From Mycoplasmopsis gallinacea (lineage in GTDB: Bacteria > Bacillota_I > Bacilli_A > Mycoplasmatales > Metamycoplasmataceae), in contig NZ_CP047225.1 in assembly GCF_012220205.1 (NCBI RefSeq), forward strand, positions 310,001-374,000: DNA of 64,000 bases, written 5' to 3'. The notes beneath the pieces were generated by a model that worked only from the letters and a program-made list of their open reading frames with translations, was not told the DNA's origin and searched no databases. The position numbers and the translations under genes are program-made. Positions 44,290 through 58,349 of the stretch are shown piece after piece; the first letter of the stretch is position 1; each line of letters begins with the position of its first letter.

Positions 44290-47217
44290 TTAAGCTTCTG
44301 GAGCTTCTTCAATAAGCTTTTTAGCATCTTCAATTTTAACTGTGAAAAATGAAGTAACTCCACGTTTTTGCATTGTAGCACCAAAAAGGTGATCTACACG
44401 TGTCATTGTTCCATGACGGTGAGTAATAACGATAAATTGTGTTTGATGTTTAAGTTGTTGTAAGTATTCAGCAAATCTCACAACATTTGATTCATCAAGT
44501 GCAGCTTCAACCTCATCTAAGATACAAAGAGGAAGAGGTCTTGCTTTAAGAATTGCAAATAAAAGAGAAATTGCAATAAGTGATTTTTCACCACCAGAGA
44601 ATAGCTTTAAGTTCTTAATACTTTTACCTGGAGGTTGCGCAAAAATTGAAATTCCAGATTCAAGCACATTTTTAGGATCTACAAATTCAACTTTAGCGCT
44701 TCCACCACCAAACATTGAGCTAAAGACGTTGTTAAACTCTAAGTTAATATCATGCACAACGTTTGTTAAGCGAGTAATAATGATTTTATCCAGTTCTGCA
44801 ATAGCTTCAATAACTGCATTTTTAGCTTCAACAAGTTCATCACGATCAGCTGTAAGTTTGTTGTATCTTGATTCTACTTCTTCAAGTTGTTCGATAGATT
44901 CAAGGTTTACATTTCCAAGTTCAGCAATTTCACTTCTAATATCAGCAATAATTTCACCAGCAGCTTCCACTGAAATTTGAAGTGGGAAGTTTTCTCTTGC
45001 AAATTCTAAAGTTAATTTATAGAACTCAGAAAGACGTTCTTTATGCACTGCAAGTGTTGAAGATGCTCTGTTAGCTTCTTCAATTTTGCTACGGTATGAA
45101 TTGTTTAATGCTTTTAAATTTTTGTATAAGTCATTTCTACTTCTATCAAGAGCATTAATTTCATCATCTAAAGTAGCTTTAGTGCTTCTTTTAGCTGAAA
45201 GATCGAATTGAGTTACTGAAAGATTTCTTTTAGCTTTATTTAAATCTTCAAGCGCATCATTTACTTTAGCTTCTTTGCCTACATTTTGCACACTTTCACC
45301 AAGTGATGAAGCTTGCACTTTAGCTTCTTCAAGCGCAGCATTGGCATTTTCTAAAAGAACATTATTAGCACTAATTTTACTGCTATATTCTCTAAAATAA
45401 TGTTCTTTTTGGTTTCTTTCGGTAGCAAGGTTTTCAATTTCGGTTTGAATAGCACTCATTTGAGAGTTAATTCCAGGAAGTTCATTTTCCATTTCTTGAA
45501 TTTTTCTATCTAAACCAAGGAGTTCTTCACTTTCTTGTTGAACCCCTCCAACCATAACTCCACCAGGACGAACAATGTCCCCTTCCATGCTGACAACCAT
45601 ATATTTTCTTTCTAATAAAACAGAGATTTTATCAGCAAGATCAACTTTATCAACAACAATGACGTTTCCAAGTAAGAATTGCGCTAATTTAGCAAATTCA
45701 GGTTTAGTTTTAACTAAATCACTCGCGATTCCAACAAATCCTGGTTGACTTCTAAGCACAAGTAAATAATCGTCTCTAATTCCTTTTTCTTTAATTGAAG
45801 TAAGAGGGATAAATGTAGCTCTACCACCATTATTTGCTTTTAAAAAGTTAATTGCTTTAACAGCTGTATCTGAATTATCAACTACAATGTGTTGCAATGC
45901 GTTAGATAAAATAGTCTCAATAGCTACTGAATATTTACTTTCGACTTCAATTAAATCAGCAACAATCCCTTTAAACCCTCTAAAGTTAGATTTATTTTCT
46001 AAAATAGTTCTAGTCCCTTTAAAAAGGTTAGTTCTTTTGCTTTGTTTTTCTTTTAACAGTCTTAATTGAGTTTCGTAAGAAATTTTACGTTTATTAAGAG
46101 ATTCGAATTTAGCTCTTCTTTCATTTAATAAAGCATTTTTTTGACTGATAAATGTTTTTGATTCTTCTAACTTACTTTCAAGATCATTTTTGATATCTTG
46201 GTAGTAGTTAATTTGGTGTGTAAGTTGTTCAATTTGATTAAATATAGCTTTCTTTCTTTGTTCTGGATCAACATTTAACTCACCACGAGCAATCATTTGA
46301 AGTCTTTGGTTTTCTAAATCAAATGAACGCTCTAAGTTGTTAATGGTTTGATTAAGAGCCATTTCAACACCAGCAAGCTTATTAATTTCATTATTAAGTT
46401 CATTTGATTCAATTTTCTTACGATCAATTTTTTTAGTAATTTCTTCAATATCGTTTTCGTATGATTCTTTAGTTTCTTGAACACCTTCTAAGTTTGCATT
46501 AAGTTCTTCGCTCAGTGCTGATAATCTTTCAATTTCGTGTGCTAAATAACCAATTTCAATTTCTTTAAGTTCTCTGGATTTATCACGATATTTAATAGCT
46601 TTTTCAGCTTGTTTTCTTAATGGTTCAAGTTGTCTTTCAAGTTCATTAATACTTGTGTTGATGTTTTTTAATGAACCTTCACTTTTTTCTAATTTTTTAA
46701 TTGCTTCTTCTTTTCTGGTTTTGTATTTAGATACACCAGCAGCTTCTTCAAAAATTCCTCTTCTTTGTTCATCACTAGATTGAGCAATCTCACTAACTGT
46801 TCCTTGAGAAATAATTGCAAGTGAGCTTTTTCCAATTCCTGATTGCATTGCAAGAGCTTTAATTTGACTATGAAGAGCAGGTTTATTGTTCATAAAATAT
46901 TGGTTTAAACCTTTTCCTCTTTGAATCACCCTTTCGATTGTCACAACACCTTCTTGTGGGTCTTCAAATGTTAATTTTACGCTTGCTTTATTCATTGCAG
47001 GCACAATTTTTGATCCTGAGAAAATAACATCTTGCATGTTATCCCCACGAAGTTCTTTTGAACTTTGTTCCCCTAAAACTCATTTGATCGCATCGTTGAT
47101 GTTACTTTTACCTGAACCGTTAGGTCCTACAACTCCAACAACACCCCCATCAAAACGAAGTGTAACTGGATCAGCAAAACTTTTAAATCCATGTGTTTCA
47201 ACTTTAATTAATTTCAT
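44290..47217 (-). CDS. smc: Chromosome segregation ATPase SMC
   Basis: A 975-aa SMC protein, which with ScpA/ScpB organises and segregates the chromosome. N-terminal Walker [17 protein letters not shown] is near residues 32-47, with [12 protein letters not shown] next. Coiled-coil arms are about 165-380 and 540-770. The hinge is about 395-530 ([25 protein letters not shown]). C-terminal signature [17 protein letters not shown] and Walker [15 protein letters not shown] are near 860 and 895. It is shorter than the usual 1170-1190 aa because the arms are short, as in other mycoplasmas. It is the last gene of a minus-strand operon, 12 nt after rnc. Confidence 0.95.
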
Positions 47218-47229
47218 TTTTTACCTTCT

Positions 47230-47925
47230 TTAATTGTCGCTTTTTAACTTAGTTAAAGCATCAGTAGCTGCTTGCGTTTCAGCTTCTTTTTTTGTATTCC
47301 CTATTCCGCTACCATAAATTATTTTATCATGGATAGCTTTTGCCTTGAATTTTCCATCACTGAGCTGCTCAACTTGATAGTGGATATTTTCCTTGCTTAC
47401 GCTTTGGAAGTATTCTTGAAGCTCAGTTTTTGAATCTTTGTTATGTCCGCCATGAATATCATCGATAATATCAAAAAGATATTTACCAATGAATTTAGCA
47501 GCAAAACGAAATCCTTTATCTAAATAAACTGCAGCAACCATTGCTTCAAAAACATCAGCTCTTACTTTTTGAGAAAACTTAACATCAGTTTCCATTTGTC
47601 CACTTCCAGTGCGGATAAGCTCCACTAAACCAAGTGATTCGGTAATGTTTGCAAGAGTTTCGGTTCGCACTACATTAGCTCTAAGTCGAGTTTGATATCC
47701 AGGTTCCAATTTATTATATTTACGGAAAATGTAATCTGAAGAAACTAACTGCAAAATTGCATCCCCTAAAAATTCTAGCTTTTCATAACTATGAGCTGAT
47801 CGATGATTTACCAAATATGACGAGTGAGTGATGGCTTCTTGATATAGTTTAATATTCGAAGTTTCAATTTCGTTTAGAAACAAAAAATGCTCAAGTGAAG
47901 TTGCTTTAGTAATTATTTTATTCAT
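47230..47925 (-). CDS. rnc: Ribonuclease III
   Basis: A 231-aa double-strand-specific RNase. The catalytic signature is YEKLEFLGDAILQLVSSDY (about residues 44-62), with further acidic ligands in FEAMVAAVYLD. The C-terminal dsRNA-binding domain begins near 160 (SKTELQEYFQSVSKE) and ends with KKEAETQAATDALTKL. It processes the 16S and 23S precursors, whose long flanking stems are in this window. The ATG at 47925 with AGAGG six bases upstream is preferred over a TTG two codons earlier. It overlaps plsX by 8 nt. Confidence 0.95.
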   Translation of the reverse strand: MNKIITKATSLEHFLFLNEIETSNIKLYQEAITHSSYLVNHRSAHSYEKLEFLGDAILQLVSSDYIFRKYNKLEPGYQTRLRANVVRTETLANITESLGLVELIRTGSGQMETDVKFSQKVRADVFEAMVAAVYLDKGFRFAAKFIGKYLFDIIDDIHGGHNKDSKTELQEYFQSVSKENIHYQVEQLSDGKFKAKAIHDKIIYGSGIGNTKKEAETQAATDALTKLKSDN

Positions 47926-48904
47926 TAGCAACCTCTTTTAATTTATTTAAAAGATCATTTTCAAAGGCTGCTTTAAGTTTTTCAAGTGTTGTTTCATAGC
48001 TTTTTTGATCGCTAGACCCGTGATTTTTAATTGCTAGAACATTAACACCTAAAACTCAACCAGAAGCTGCATTTCGATAATCTAAAACTTCCATTGTATC
48101 TTTGAAAGCACCTTTTAAAAGAAGTGCAGCAAGCTTATATTTAAGCTTTTTCATAATTGACTCTTTTAAAAGGTCTCTAAATGTGAAAATTGCACCTTCA
48201 TAACTTTTTAGAATTAAATTTCCAGCATATCCATCGCAAATAGCAATGTCGTAATCACCTTTAAGCAAGTTTCTTGGTTCACTAAAACCAATAAAATTAA
48301 TGCTTGAATCTTGCTTAATTAACTTAGCAGATTCTTGTAAAAGCTCTGGCCCTTTATATTCTTCTGTCCCAATATTTAAAATAGTAAGTTTTGGATTGTT
48401 TTTACCATGCATTTGCTTATAAAAAGCATTAGTTAGCTTAGCTCATTCATATAAATATTCAGGTTTAACTATAATGTTAGCCCCAATATCTAAAAAGAGT
48501 GTTTTTTCTCTTTTTACTGTATTAATTTCAGCCATAAATGCAGGACGACTAATTCCATGAATACGCTTAGCTTTAAGAGTTAAAAGTGAAATGTAAGCAC
48601 CACTATCACCACTAGAAACAATTGCATCAGCTTCTTTATTTAAAACTAAATCAATAGCTTGATTCATTGAAAAATCTTCTTTGATAATAGCGCGGATGTT
48701 TTTAATATCACTTGGTTTGTTTTTATTTAAAATGAATTTGATGTTGCTTGGAATTTCTTGATCGTACTTAATTTCATCAGTGTTTCCAACTAAAATAATT
48801 TCAATTTCTGGATTATTTGTAGTAAATTTGAGTGAAGCAAAAAAAGCGGCCATTGGACCGTTATCATTCCCGTTAATATCGAAAGCAATTCTATACTTAA
48901 TCAT
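47918..48904 (-). CDS. plsX: Phosphate acyltransferase PlsX
   Basis: A 328-aa enzyme that exchanges acyl groups with phosphate to give acyl-phosphate for PlsY, or in organisms that import fatty acids works in the reverse direction between acyl-phosphate and acyl-ACP. Characteristic segments: IAFDINGNDNGPMAAF (first residues), VSSGDSGAYISLLTLK near 95, LDIGANIIVKPEYLYEWA near 137, and AICDGYAGNLILKSYEG near 220. UGA is Trp at two positions. Its ATG overlaps the fakA stop by one base, and its end overlaps rnc by 8 nt. Confidence 0.93.
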
Positions 48905-50532
48905 TATTCTACCCCAATGTAAAAGTGATAATTCGGTTGATTTCCCTCGATAATTTCAACTTCAATATCATATTTACTATTAATATAATTAAGTAATTCT
49001 TCTGCTTCAGTTAAGCTAGATTCATCTCCATAATAAATTGACACGATTTCATTTTTTGGTTTAATCATGCGGTCTACTAATTTTCTACCAGCTGTAAAGA
49101 GATCTTTTTCAGAAGCAACAATTTTGTTATCTAAAATACATAAAAAGTCTTCTTCTTTGATTTTAACATTATTAATTTTGGTATTACGCACAGCTTGTGT
49201 AATTTCACCAGTTGATACACCTGCAATTGCTTCTTGCATTTGTTCTAAGTTATCTTCTGAAGGAATTTCACTGTTGAAATTCATCATTGCTGTAATTCCT
49301 TGAATTTGAGTTTTAGTTGGGACAATAATTACATTTTTATCAGTAACCACTTGGGCAGCTTGTTGAGCAACTAAAATCACGTTTGAATTATTAGGAAGCA
49401 CAAACACAGTTTCAGCATTAACTTGTTCAATTGCATTAATTAAATCTTGAGCTGAAGGGTTTTGAGTTTGCCCGCTTTCAACAATGTAATCACAGTTAAG
49501 TTCTTTCATTGTTCGAATAATTCCATTCCCTAAATTACATGAAACTACACCACAAAGAGCTCTAGGAGAATTTTTATCTGCAAGTTCCATAGTTGTAGCT
49601 TTAGAATCGTTAGCTTGCAGTGTCATATTCTCAGATTTAATTTTGATAAATTCACCGTATTTTTGACCAAAGTTAAGCATATCACCAGGTTTTAAAGTGT
49701 GCCCATGTACTTTTAAAAGGTTATCATCATTAACAATAACTAATGAGTTAGCAATTTTTTCAAGTTCAGCGTTAAATTTGTTTTTGTCAAAATCTTTTCA
49801 ATTTGGCATATCAATTAAAAACTCAGTGCAGTATCCAAATTCACCATCATAAACCTCGCTATCACTAATAAAAGCTGTGATTGCCTCTTGCTCTTCTTTT
49901 AAGTTCACTGGATTTCCATGAAGAAATTCATTCATTCCTCATAAGATTTGGTATAAACCTTCCCCGCCACTATCGGTAACTCCAACTTCACGAAGAGTTT
50001 TTAATTTATTTGGAGTTTCATCACAACTTTTACGAGCGTAAGCAACAATTTCATCAAAAAGATCTTCTATTTCAAGGTCTTTTTGATCAAAGTGATTTTT
50101 ACGTAAATTTTCTGAAATTTCCCGAATAACAGTTAAGATAGTTCCTTCAATTGGTTTAAATACTGATTTGTAAGCTCTCTGAGTTGCTGATTCAAAAGCG
50201 ATGATTAAATCATTTGCAGAAAGTTTCTTTTTCTTATCGACACCAAGAGCAAAACCTTTTCAAATTTGGCTTAAAATAACCCCTGAGTTTCCTCTAGCTT
50301 CATAAATGGTATCATGAGCAACTGACGCAGCTACTTTAGATACATCTGGATTGTTTAGTTTTTCAAGGTTTTTAACAGTAGCTAAAAATGTTGAAGACAT
50401 ATTAGTTCCAGTATCACCATCAGGAACTGGAAAAACATTTAATGAATCGATTCTGTTTTTGTTATTTGCTAATGCATAAGCACCAGAGATTATAGCTTTG
50501 GATAATTTTTCTCCATCTAAAAATTTAGACAT
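48904..50532 (-). CDS. fakA: Fatty acid kinase catalytic subunit FakA (DhaL-like)
   Basis: A 542-aa protein. The N-terminal DhaL-type kinase domain binds ATP-Mg through FPVPDGDTGTNMSSTF (about residues 35-50), HDTIYEARGNSGVILSQIW near 74 and VTDSGGEGLYQILWG near 188. The C-terminal region (about 345-542) is the second FakA domain. With a FakB lipid-binding protein it phosphorylates imported fatty acids. The adjacent plsX uses the product, so the pair forms the start of phospholipid synthesis from scavenged lipid. It overlaps the Asp23-like gene by 8 nt. UGA is Trp several times. Confidence 0.93.
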
Positions 50533-50854
50533 TAATTACTCCTTTAATGAAAATAGTTAAATTATCTAATTTCATTTTTTTCTTTTTAAGTTCATATTGT
50601 AATCTTTGTAAGATCTCTTTTGAAATAATATTTACTGATATATCGTTTTGAATTTGTAAGTTGACTTTAAAAACTCAACCTTGGTTTAATTGGTAAACAT
50701 GTAAGCGATTAAAAATTTGTTTCTCATCTAATGGTCAATCAAGTTCTTCTTGTTCTTGTTCAAGGCCTGAATTATTTAAGGGCAAAATTGAAACAATTCC
50801 TGGTTGAGCAATAATTACCCTGTAGAAAATTTCTTGTGCAGCTTCAATACTCAT
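50525..50854 (-). CDS. Asp23/YloU-like protein
   Basis: A 109-aa protein, first gene of the operon. Its position before fakA and its shape match YloU (Asp23 family) of Firmicutes: an N-terminal helix and strand (EAAQEIFYRVIIAQPGIV), a central strand pair around VFKVNLQIQNDISVNI, a helix, and a last strand TIFIKGVINV. Sequence similarity to Asp23 is weak, so context carries much of the call. Start ATG complement of 50852-50854 has AAGAGGTA upstream. Two UGA-Trp codons. Confidence 0.65.
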
Positions 50855-50961
50855 GCGCAAATACCTCTTGCCTATTTAAATATGAAATTTAAATATATAA
50901 TATTAATATTATTTTATAAAGTAATTAATTGTTATTATATACAAAAAAAGGAAAATTGAAA

Positions 50962-51633
50962 ATGTCTCATAGTGAAATGATAGGGATTGTACTTGATATT
51001 TACCCTTATGAAGAAAATGCTCATATAGTTTCATTTTATACCAATAGCGGAATTTTGAATTTATATGCACTTGGACTTTCTAAACCAAAGAGCAAAAACA
51101 GAGCAAATTTACAAATTGGACTTCCTGTAAGAATTGAATATTATAAGCCACGTTTTGAAGGAAAAATCGGAAAGCTCAAAAAAGTTCATATTGTAGAGAA
51201 TTTTAAATTTTATGATGAGACAGTTAGCCAATTTAAATTAAAAATTACTAAGGTTTTAAAACAATGTGAATTTCGCAGCTTATTTGTGAGCAAATACCTT
51301 AAAATTCTTCCTGAAATTAACCCCTATAATATAAATTATATATATACGCATTTTTTAACCCAGTTTATAACTATGTTTGGGATAGCTCCAAACTTCAGTA
51401 GTTGTAGGATTTGTAACAGTTATAAAGCAATCGTTTATTTTGATTTAGAAGAAGGTGGTTTTATTTGCAATATTCATGAAGAACAAAAATGAATGGATGT
51501 TAATTTACTTAATTTAATTTGATCTTCTTATAATGATGTCTATACATATATAAATAATGTTGATGAACTCTTTAATAATGATTTTCAAAAAAAGTTAAAA
51601 AAAGTTTTGGTTAAAAATGGTGTTGGTGTATAA
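50962..51633 (+). CDS. recO: DNA repair protein RecO
   Basis: A 223-aa protein that with RecR loads RecA on SSB-coated DNA. The N-terminal OB-fold (MSHSEMIGIVLDIYPYEENA, cut here at 20 residues) is followed by a helical part and a zinc-like Cys set, SSCRICNS and GGFIC (about residues 150-176). Shine-Dalgarno AAAAAAAGGAAAA precedes the ATG at 50962. The gene's last 30 bp contain the first promoter of the 16S-23S operon, and its stop codon is part of that -10 box. Confidence 0.88.
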
Positions 51634-51634
51634 T
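51607..51634 (+). promoter_or_regulatory. rrn promoter P1
   Basis: TTGGTT, 16 bp, then TATAAT (51629-51634). It overlaps the recO 3' end including its stop codon. Confidence 0.65.
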
Positions 51635-51685
51635 AATATCACGCAAATTAAAAACGAAGCTTTTCAAAAAAATATTTAAAAAAGT

Positions 51686-51713
51686 TTTTGATTTTTAAAA
51701 ATGGTGTTATAAT
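51686..51713 (+). promoter_or_regulatory. rrn promoter P2
   Basis: TTTTGA, 16 bp, then TATAAT (51708-51713) within AAAATGGTGTTATAATAATTT. The same 20-odd bases stand before both 5S genes, so this appears to be the shared rRNA promoter core. Confidence 0.75.
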
Positions 51714-51740
51714 AATTTAGCAACATTTGCGAAATAAAAA

Positions 51741-51783
51741 GTTCTTTGAAAACTAGATATATACAATGTACATGACAGTCAAT
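51741..51783 (+). promoter_or_regulatory. 16S leader: boxA-like element and RNase III stem arm
   Basis: GTTCTTTGAAAACT (51741-51754, repeated at 53408-53421) resembles boxA antitermination sites. AAAACTAGATATAT (51749-51762) is complementary to ATATATCTAGTTTT at 53375-53388, a 14-bp perfect stem that encloses 16S rRNA. Confidence 0.75.
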
Positions 51784-53295
<1,512 letters not shown>

Positions 53296-53577
53296 ACGGA
53301 GTACACCTTTCAGTTTAGTGCTGAAAAATACAACAAAAATTATTAAATATTAACGACAAATAATAGGTCATGTCATATATCTAGTTTTGAGAGAACTTTC
53401 TCTCTTTGTTCTTTGAAAACTGAATAGTAAAGTAAAGATATTAAATTAATATAACAACGACATCAAAAAATAAATTAGTCAATTTGTTTTGTGATACCGA
53501 GTTAATTATTATTTTAAAAATAATAATTTATTGAAATGTCTTTGAATACATCAAACAAATAGGTAAATATTGTTACA
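53296..53577 (+). other. 16S-23S spacer
   Basis: No tRNA gene is present in these 282 bp. It holds the 3' arm of the 16S stem (53375-53388), a second boxA-like GTTCTTTGAAAACT (53408-53421) and the 5' arm of the 23S stem (AAAACTGAATAGTAAA, 53416-53431). Confidence 0.85.
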
Positions 53578-56466
<2,889 letters not shown>

Positions 56467-56507
56467 AAGATGTTATTCAAGACATTTTAATGAATTATTA
56501 TAAAGAA

Positions 56508-56560
56508 TTTACTATTCAGTTTTCAGAGGACAAATAACTCCCTAGTGGAGTTTTTTTTAT
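56508..56560 (+). terminator. 23S trailer: RNase III stem arm and rrn terminator
   Basis: TTTACTATTCAGTTTT (56508-56523) is perfectly complementary to 53416-53431 and closes a 16-bp stem around 23S. AACTCC-CTAGT-GGAGTT followed by eight T (about 56536-56560) is the operon terminator. Confidence 0.9.
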
Positions 56561-56703
56561 TACCTTTCCCACTTTCTAGTATAAAAGTTATGCTGCTAAC
56601 TCCGAAAGGTATAAGTCACTAAACAAACTTTTAATGCTACTAACTGGGAAATGTCACAAAGCTAAAATTGATTTTTCCAGTTTCCCAGTCAGTAGCATAA
56701 AAA
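56561..56703. repeat. Two neighbouring palindromes built from one 20-nt motif
   Basis: A motif like TATGCTACTAACTGGGAAA occurs four times: 56565-56583 (inverted, diverged), 56588-56607, 56631-56651 and 56681-56700 (inverted). The outer pairs can fold into two hairpins; the second pair is nearly perfect. The stretch 56467-56778 has no gene. Confidence 0.65.
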
Positions 56704-56728
56704 ATGCAGATTTAAAACCTGCATTTTA
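56701..56728. terminator. Hairpin, terminator of the 105-aa gene
   Basis: AAAATGCAG and CTGCATTTT arms with a 9-nt loop, A-rich before and T-rich after, so it may act on either strand. It lies 50 nt past the stop of the minus-strand gene. Confidence 0.7.
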
Positions 56729-56778
56729 TCTTTTAATTCACAAAAATAGGCATAAAAAATAACGACCATCGCCATTAT

Positions 56779-57096
56779 CTATTTAAATGTAATATCAAAG
56801 TTTGTGATATTTGAAACCAAAAAGTCTTTTAAACTTTGTAAGTGTTCTTTGCTTAATTTTAATGATTCCAGGTTTTCTAATAGAACAATTTGAACGTCTC
56901 AACGAAGTTGGTATCTGTTTTTTTCAAGGAAATAAATTAAATCCTCGATAAATCATTCATTAAAACTTGGACTATATTGAATGTCTCTAAGCATTCCATT
57001 AACAGCAATTACAAAATTTCTATTTTCAAAACTTTTGATTTGAAAATCAAATGATAATTCTAACTCTTTGGCATCTTTTATTTGTAATTTTTCCAT
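56779..57096 (-). CDS. Hypothetical protein, 105 aa
   Basis: Missing from simple ORF calls because of two UGA-Trp codons. It starts at the ATG complementary to 57094-57096 and ends with TAG. The product is hydrophilic with alternating strand and helix patterns (LELSFDFQIKSFENRNFVIA, 20 residues of the N-terminal half; then SFNEWFIEDLIYFLEKN and LRWDVQIVLLENLESLKL). It has no signal or membrane segment. No Shine-Dalgarno is obvious (TTGTT before ATG). I do not recognise a family. It is divergent from the RpiR-type gene, with 80 bp between. Confidence 0.6.
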
Positions 57097-57176
57097 AACA
57101 AAATTTTAACACTATTAAAAATAAAAAGTTTTAATTTATAAGATTAAATTTTTAATTATTTTATAATTATAAAGCT

Positions 57177-57935
57177 ATGGGAAAAACAGAAACTTTTGAA
57201 ATATCTGCTGATCAATATTTAGCTAAATTGATCAAAATCAAGAAAGAAAGAAGCAATATTAACGGTTATATTGCAGAACAACTTCTTCATAAGTTAAAAA
57301 TGAAACAACGCATCGAAAGAGGTGTTGAATTTTGTGAAGAAATTGGAGTTAGCCCTTCGGCACTTAGTATTTTTGTTAAGGTATTTGAAGTCAATAATGC
57401 CAAAGAAATTTTCTTTTTACATAATAGTTCAATTAACGCTAAATATGAAATTGAAAATAATGAAGATCAAAAAATAGTTCAAGCAGCTGAATTAATCAAT
57501 AAAGCACATCGTAACTTCTTTATTGGGGTATCTGGAGCTTTAGGCAATAATATGGACTTCCAAATTAAGCTTCTTAGAATGAACAAAACAGCTATCATTG
57601 TTTGAAACAAGTATGAACAAATTGGAATTTCAAGACTTTTAAACAAAGATGATGTCATCATTGTAAATTCAGTATCACTTCAGCACTCTTGAATGATTGA
57701 CTTAATCAAATACACAGAAGCTAAAATTATTCTTCTTTCTTCATGAATGCCAGATGAAATCAAAGACAAAGTCACTATCTTTTTCCAAATTTTATCAAAA
57801 GAACAAAATGATGGGATGCGCCTTTACGCAATGGAAGGAAGAATGTTTGTCTCTGAAATTTATTATCGTATTTTCAAAGTTATGCAACAAGATCCTAAGA
57901 ACTTTAAAAACCTTCAAATTACATCGTTTAATTAG
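57177..57935 (+). CDS. RpiR/MurR-type transcriptional regulator
   Basis: A 252-aa protein with an N-terminal helix-turn-helix region (about residues 40-90; the recognition segment reads IGVSPSALSIFVKVFEVNN) and a C-terminal SIS sugar-phosphate-binding domain (about 100-230; FFIGVSGALGNNMDFQIKL and DDVIIVNSVSLQHSW). The family represses or activates sugar-use genes in response to phosphosugars. No sugar operon is adjacent, so targets are unknown. The ATG lies 9 nt after a TATAAT box without a Shine-Dalgarno, so it is probably leaderless. Three UGA-Trp codons. Confidence 0.8.
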
Positions 57936-57965
57936 CGTTTTTAAGCCTTATTTTAATCAAAACTC

Positions 57966-58002
57966 AAAGCAATATGAATTAATTGATTTGTATTGCTTTT
58001 TT
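57966..58002 (+). terminator. Terminator of the RpiR-type gene
   Basis: AAAGCAATA and TATTGCTTT arms with a 16-nt loop, followed by T. Confidence 0.7.
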
Positions 58003-58076
58003 ATTCAATTTTGGGCATTTATTAAGCTTATTTTCAGTTATTTCAATTATGAAGGATTGTTAATTTAAAAATAAAA

Positions 58077-58101
58077 AAATCTCACATCAAATGTGAGATT
58101 T
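58077..58101 (-). terminator. Terminator of the tRNA unit
   Basis: AAATCTCACAT and ATGTGAGATTT arms; on the minus strand a T-run follows. It lies 20 nt past the tRNA-Arg 3' end. Confidence 0.88.
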
Positions 58102-58120
58102 GGTAGTAATAAATACTATA

Positions 58121-58197
58121 TGGCGCGCCCGGCAGGAGTCGAACCCGCAACCTTTAGGGCCGTAACCTAACACTCTGTCCAATTGAGCTACGGGCGC
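58121..58197 (-). tRNA. tRNA-Arg (anticodon ACG)
   Basis: The minus strand begins GCGCCCGTAGCTCAATTGG, has anticodon loop TTACGGC closed by TTAGG and CCTAA, T-loop GGGTTCGACTC, and ends GGGCGCGCCA with an encoded CCA. 77 nt. A34 would be converted to inosine, if TadA is present. Confidence 0.97.
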
Positions 58198-58203
58198 ATA
58201 AAT

Positions 58204-58278
58204 TGGAGGCACCAACGGGATTCGAACCCGTAATCAAAGTTTTGCAGACTCATGCCTTGGCCATTTGGCTATGGTGCC
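58204..58278 (-). tRNA. tRNA-Cys (anticodon GCA)
   Basis: The minus strand begins GGCACCATAGCCAAATGGCC, has anticodon loop CTGCAAA, T-loop GGGTTCGAATCC and ends GGTGCCTCCA with an encoded CCA. 75 nt. It is 6 nt upstream of tRNA-Arg and cotranscribed with it. Confidence 0.96.
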
Positions 58279-58311
58279 AAGATTGGCATCACAATATTTA
58301 TGTGCTAATTT

Positions 58312-58340
58312 ATTATACAATAAATTTATTTTTTTCATAA
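58312..58340 (-). promoter_or_regulatory. Promoter of the tRNA-Cys/tRNA-Arg unit
   Basis: TATAAT (complement of 58312-58317) with TTATGA 17 bp upstream. The -35 hexamer lies within and next to the target duplication of IS copy 3, so the promoter survives on this side of the insertion. Confidence 0.7.
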
Positions 58341-58349
58341 CATAAAAAT

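Noticed and set aside
57754-58068. 104-codon ORF overlapping the end of the RpiR-type gene
   Set aside because: Shifted frame of the SIS domain; the real frame closes at 57935 and a terminator follows.
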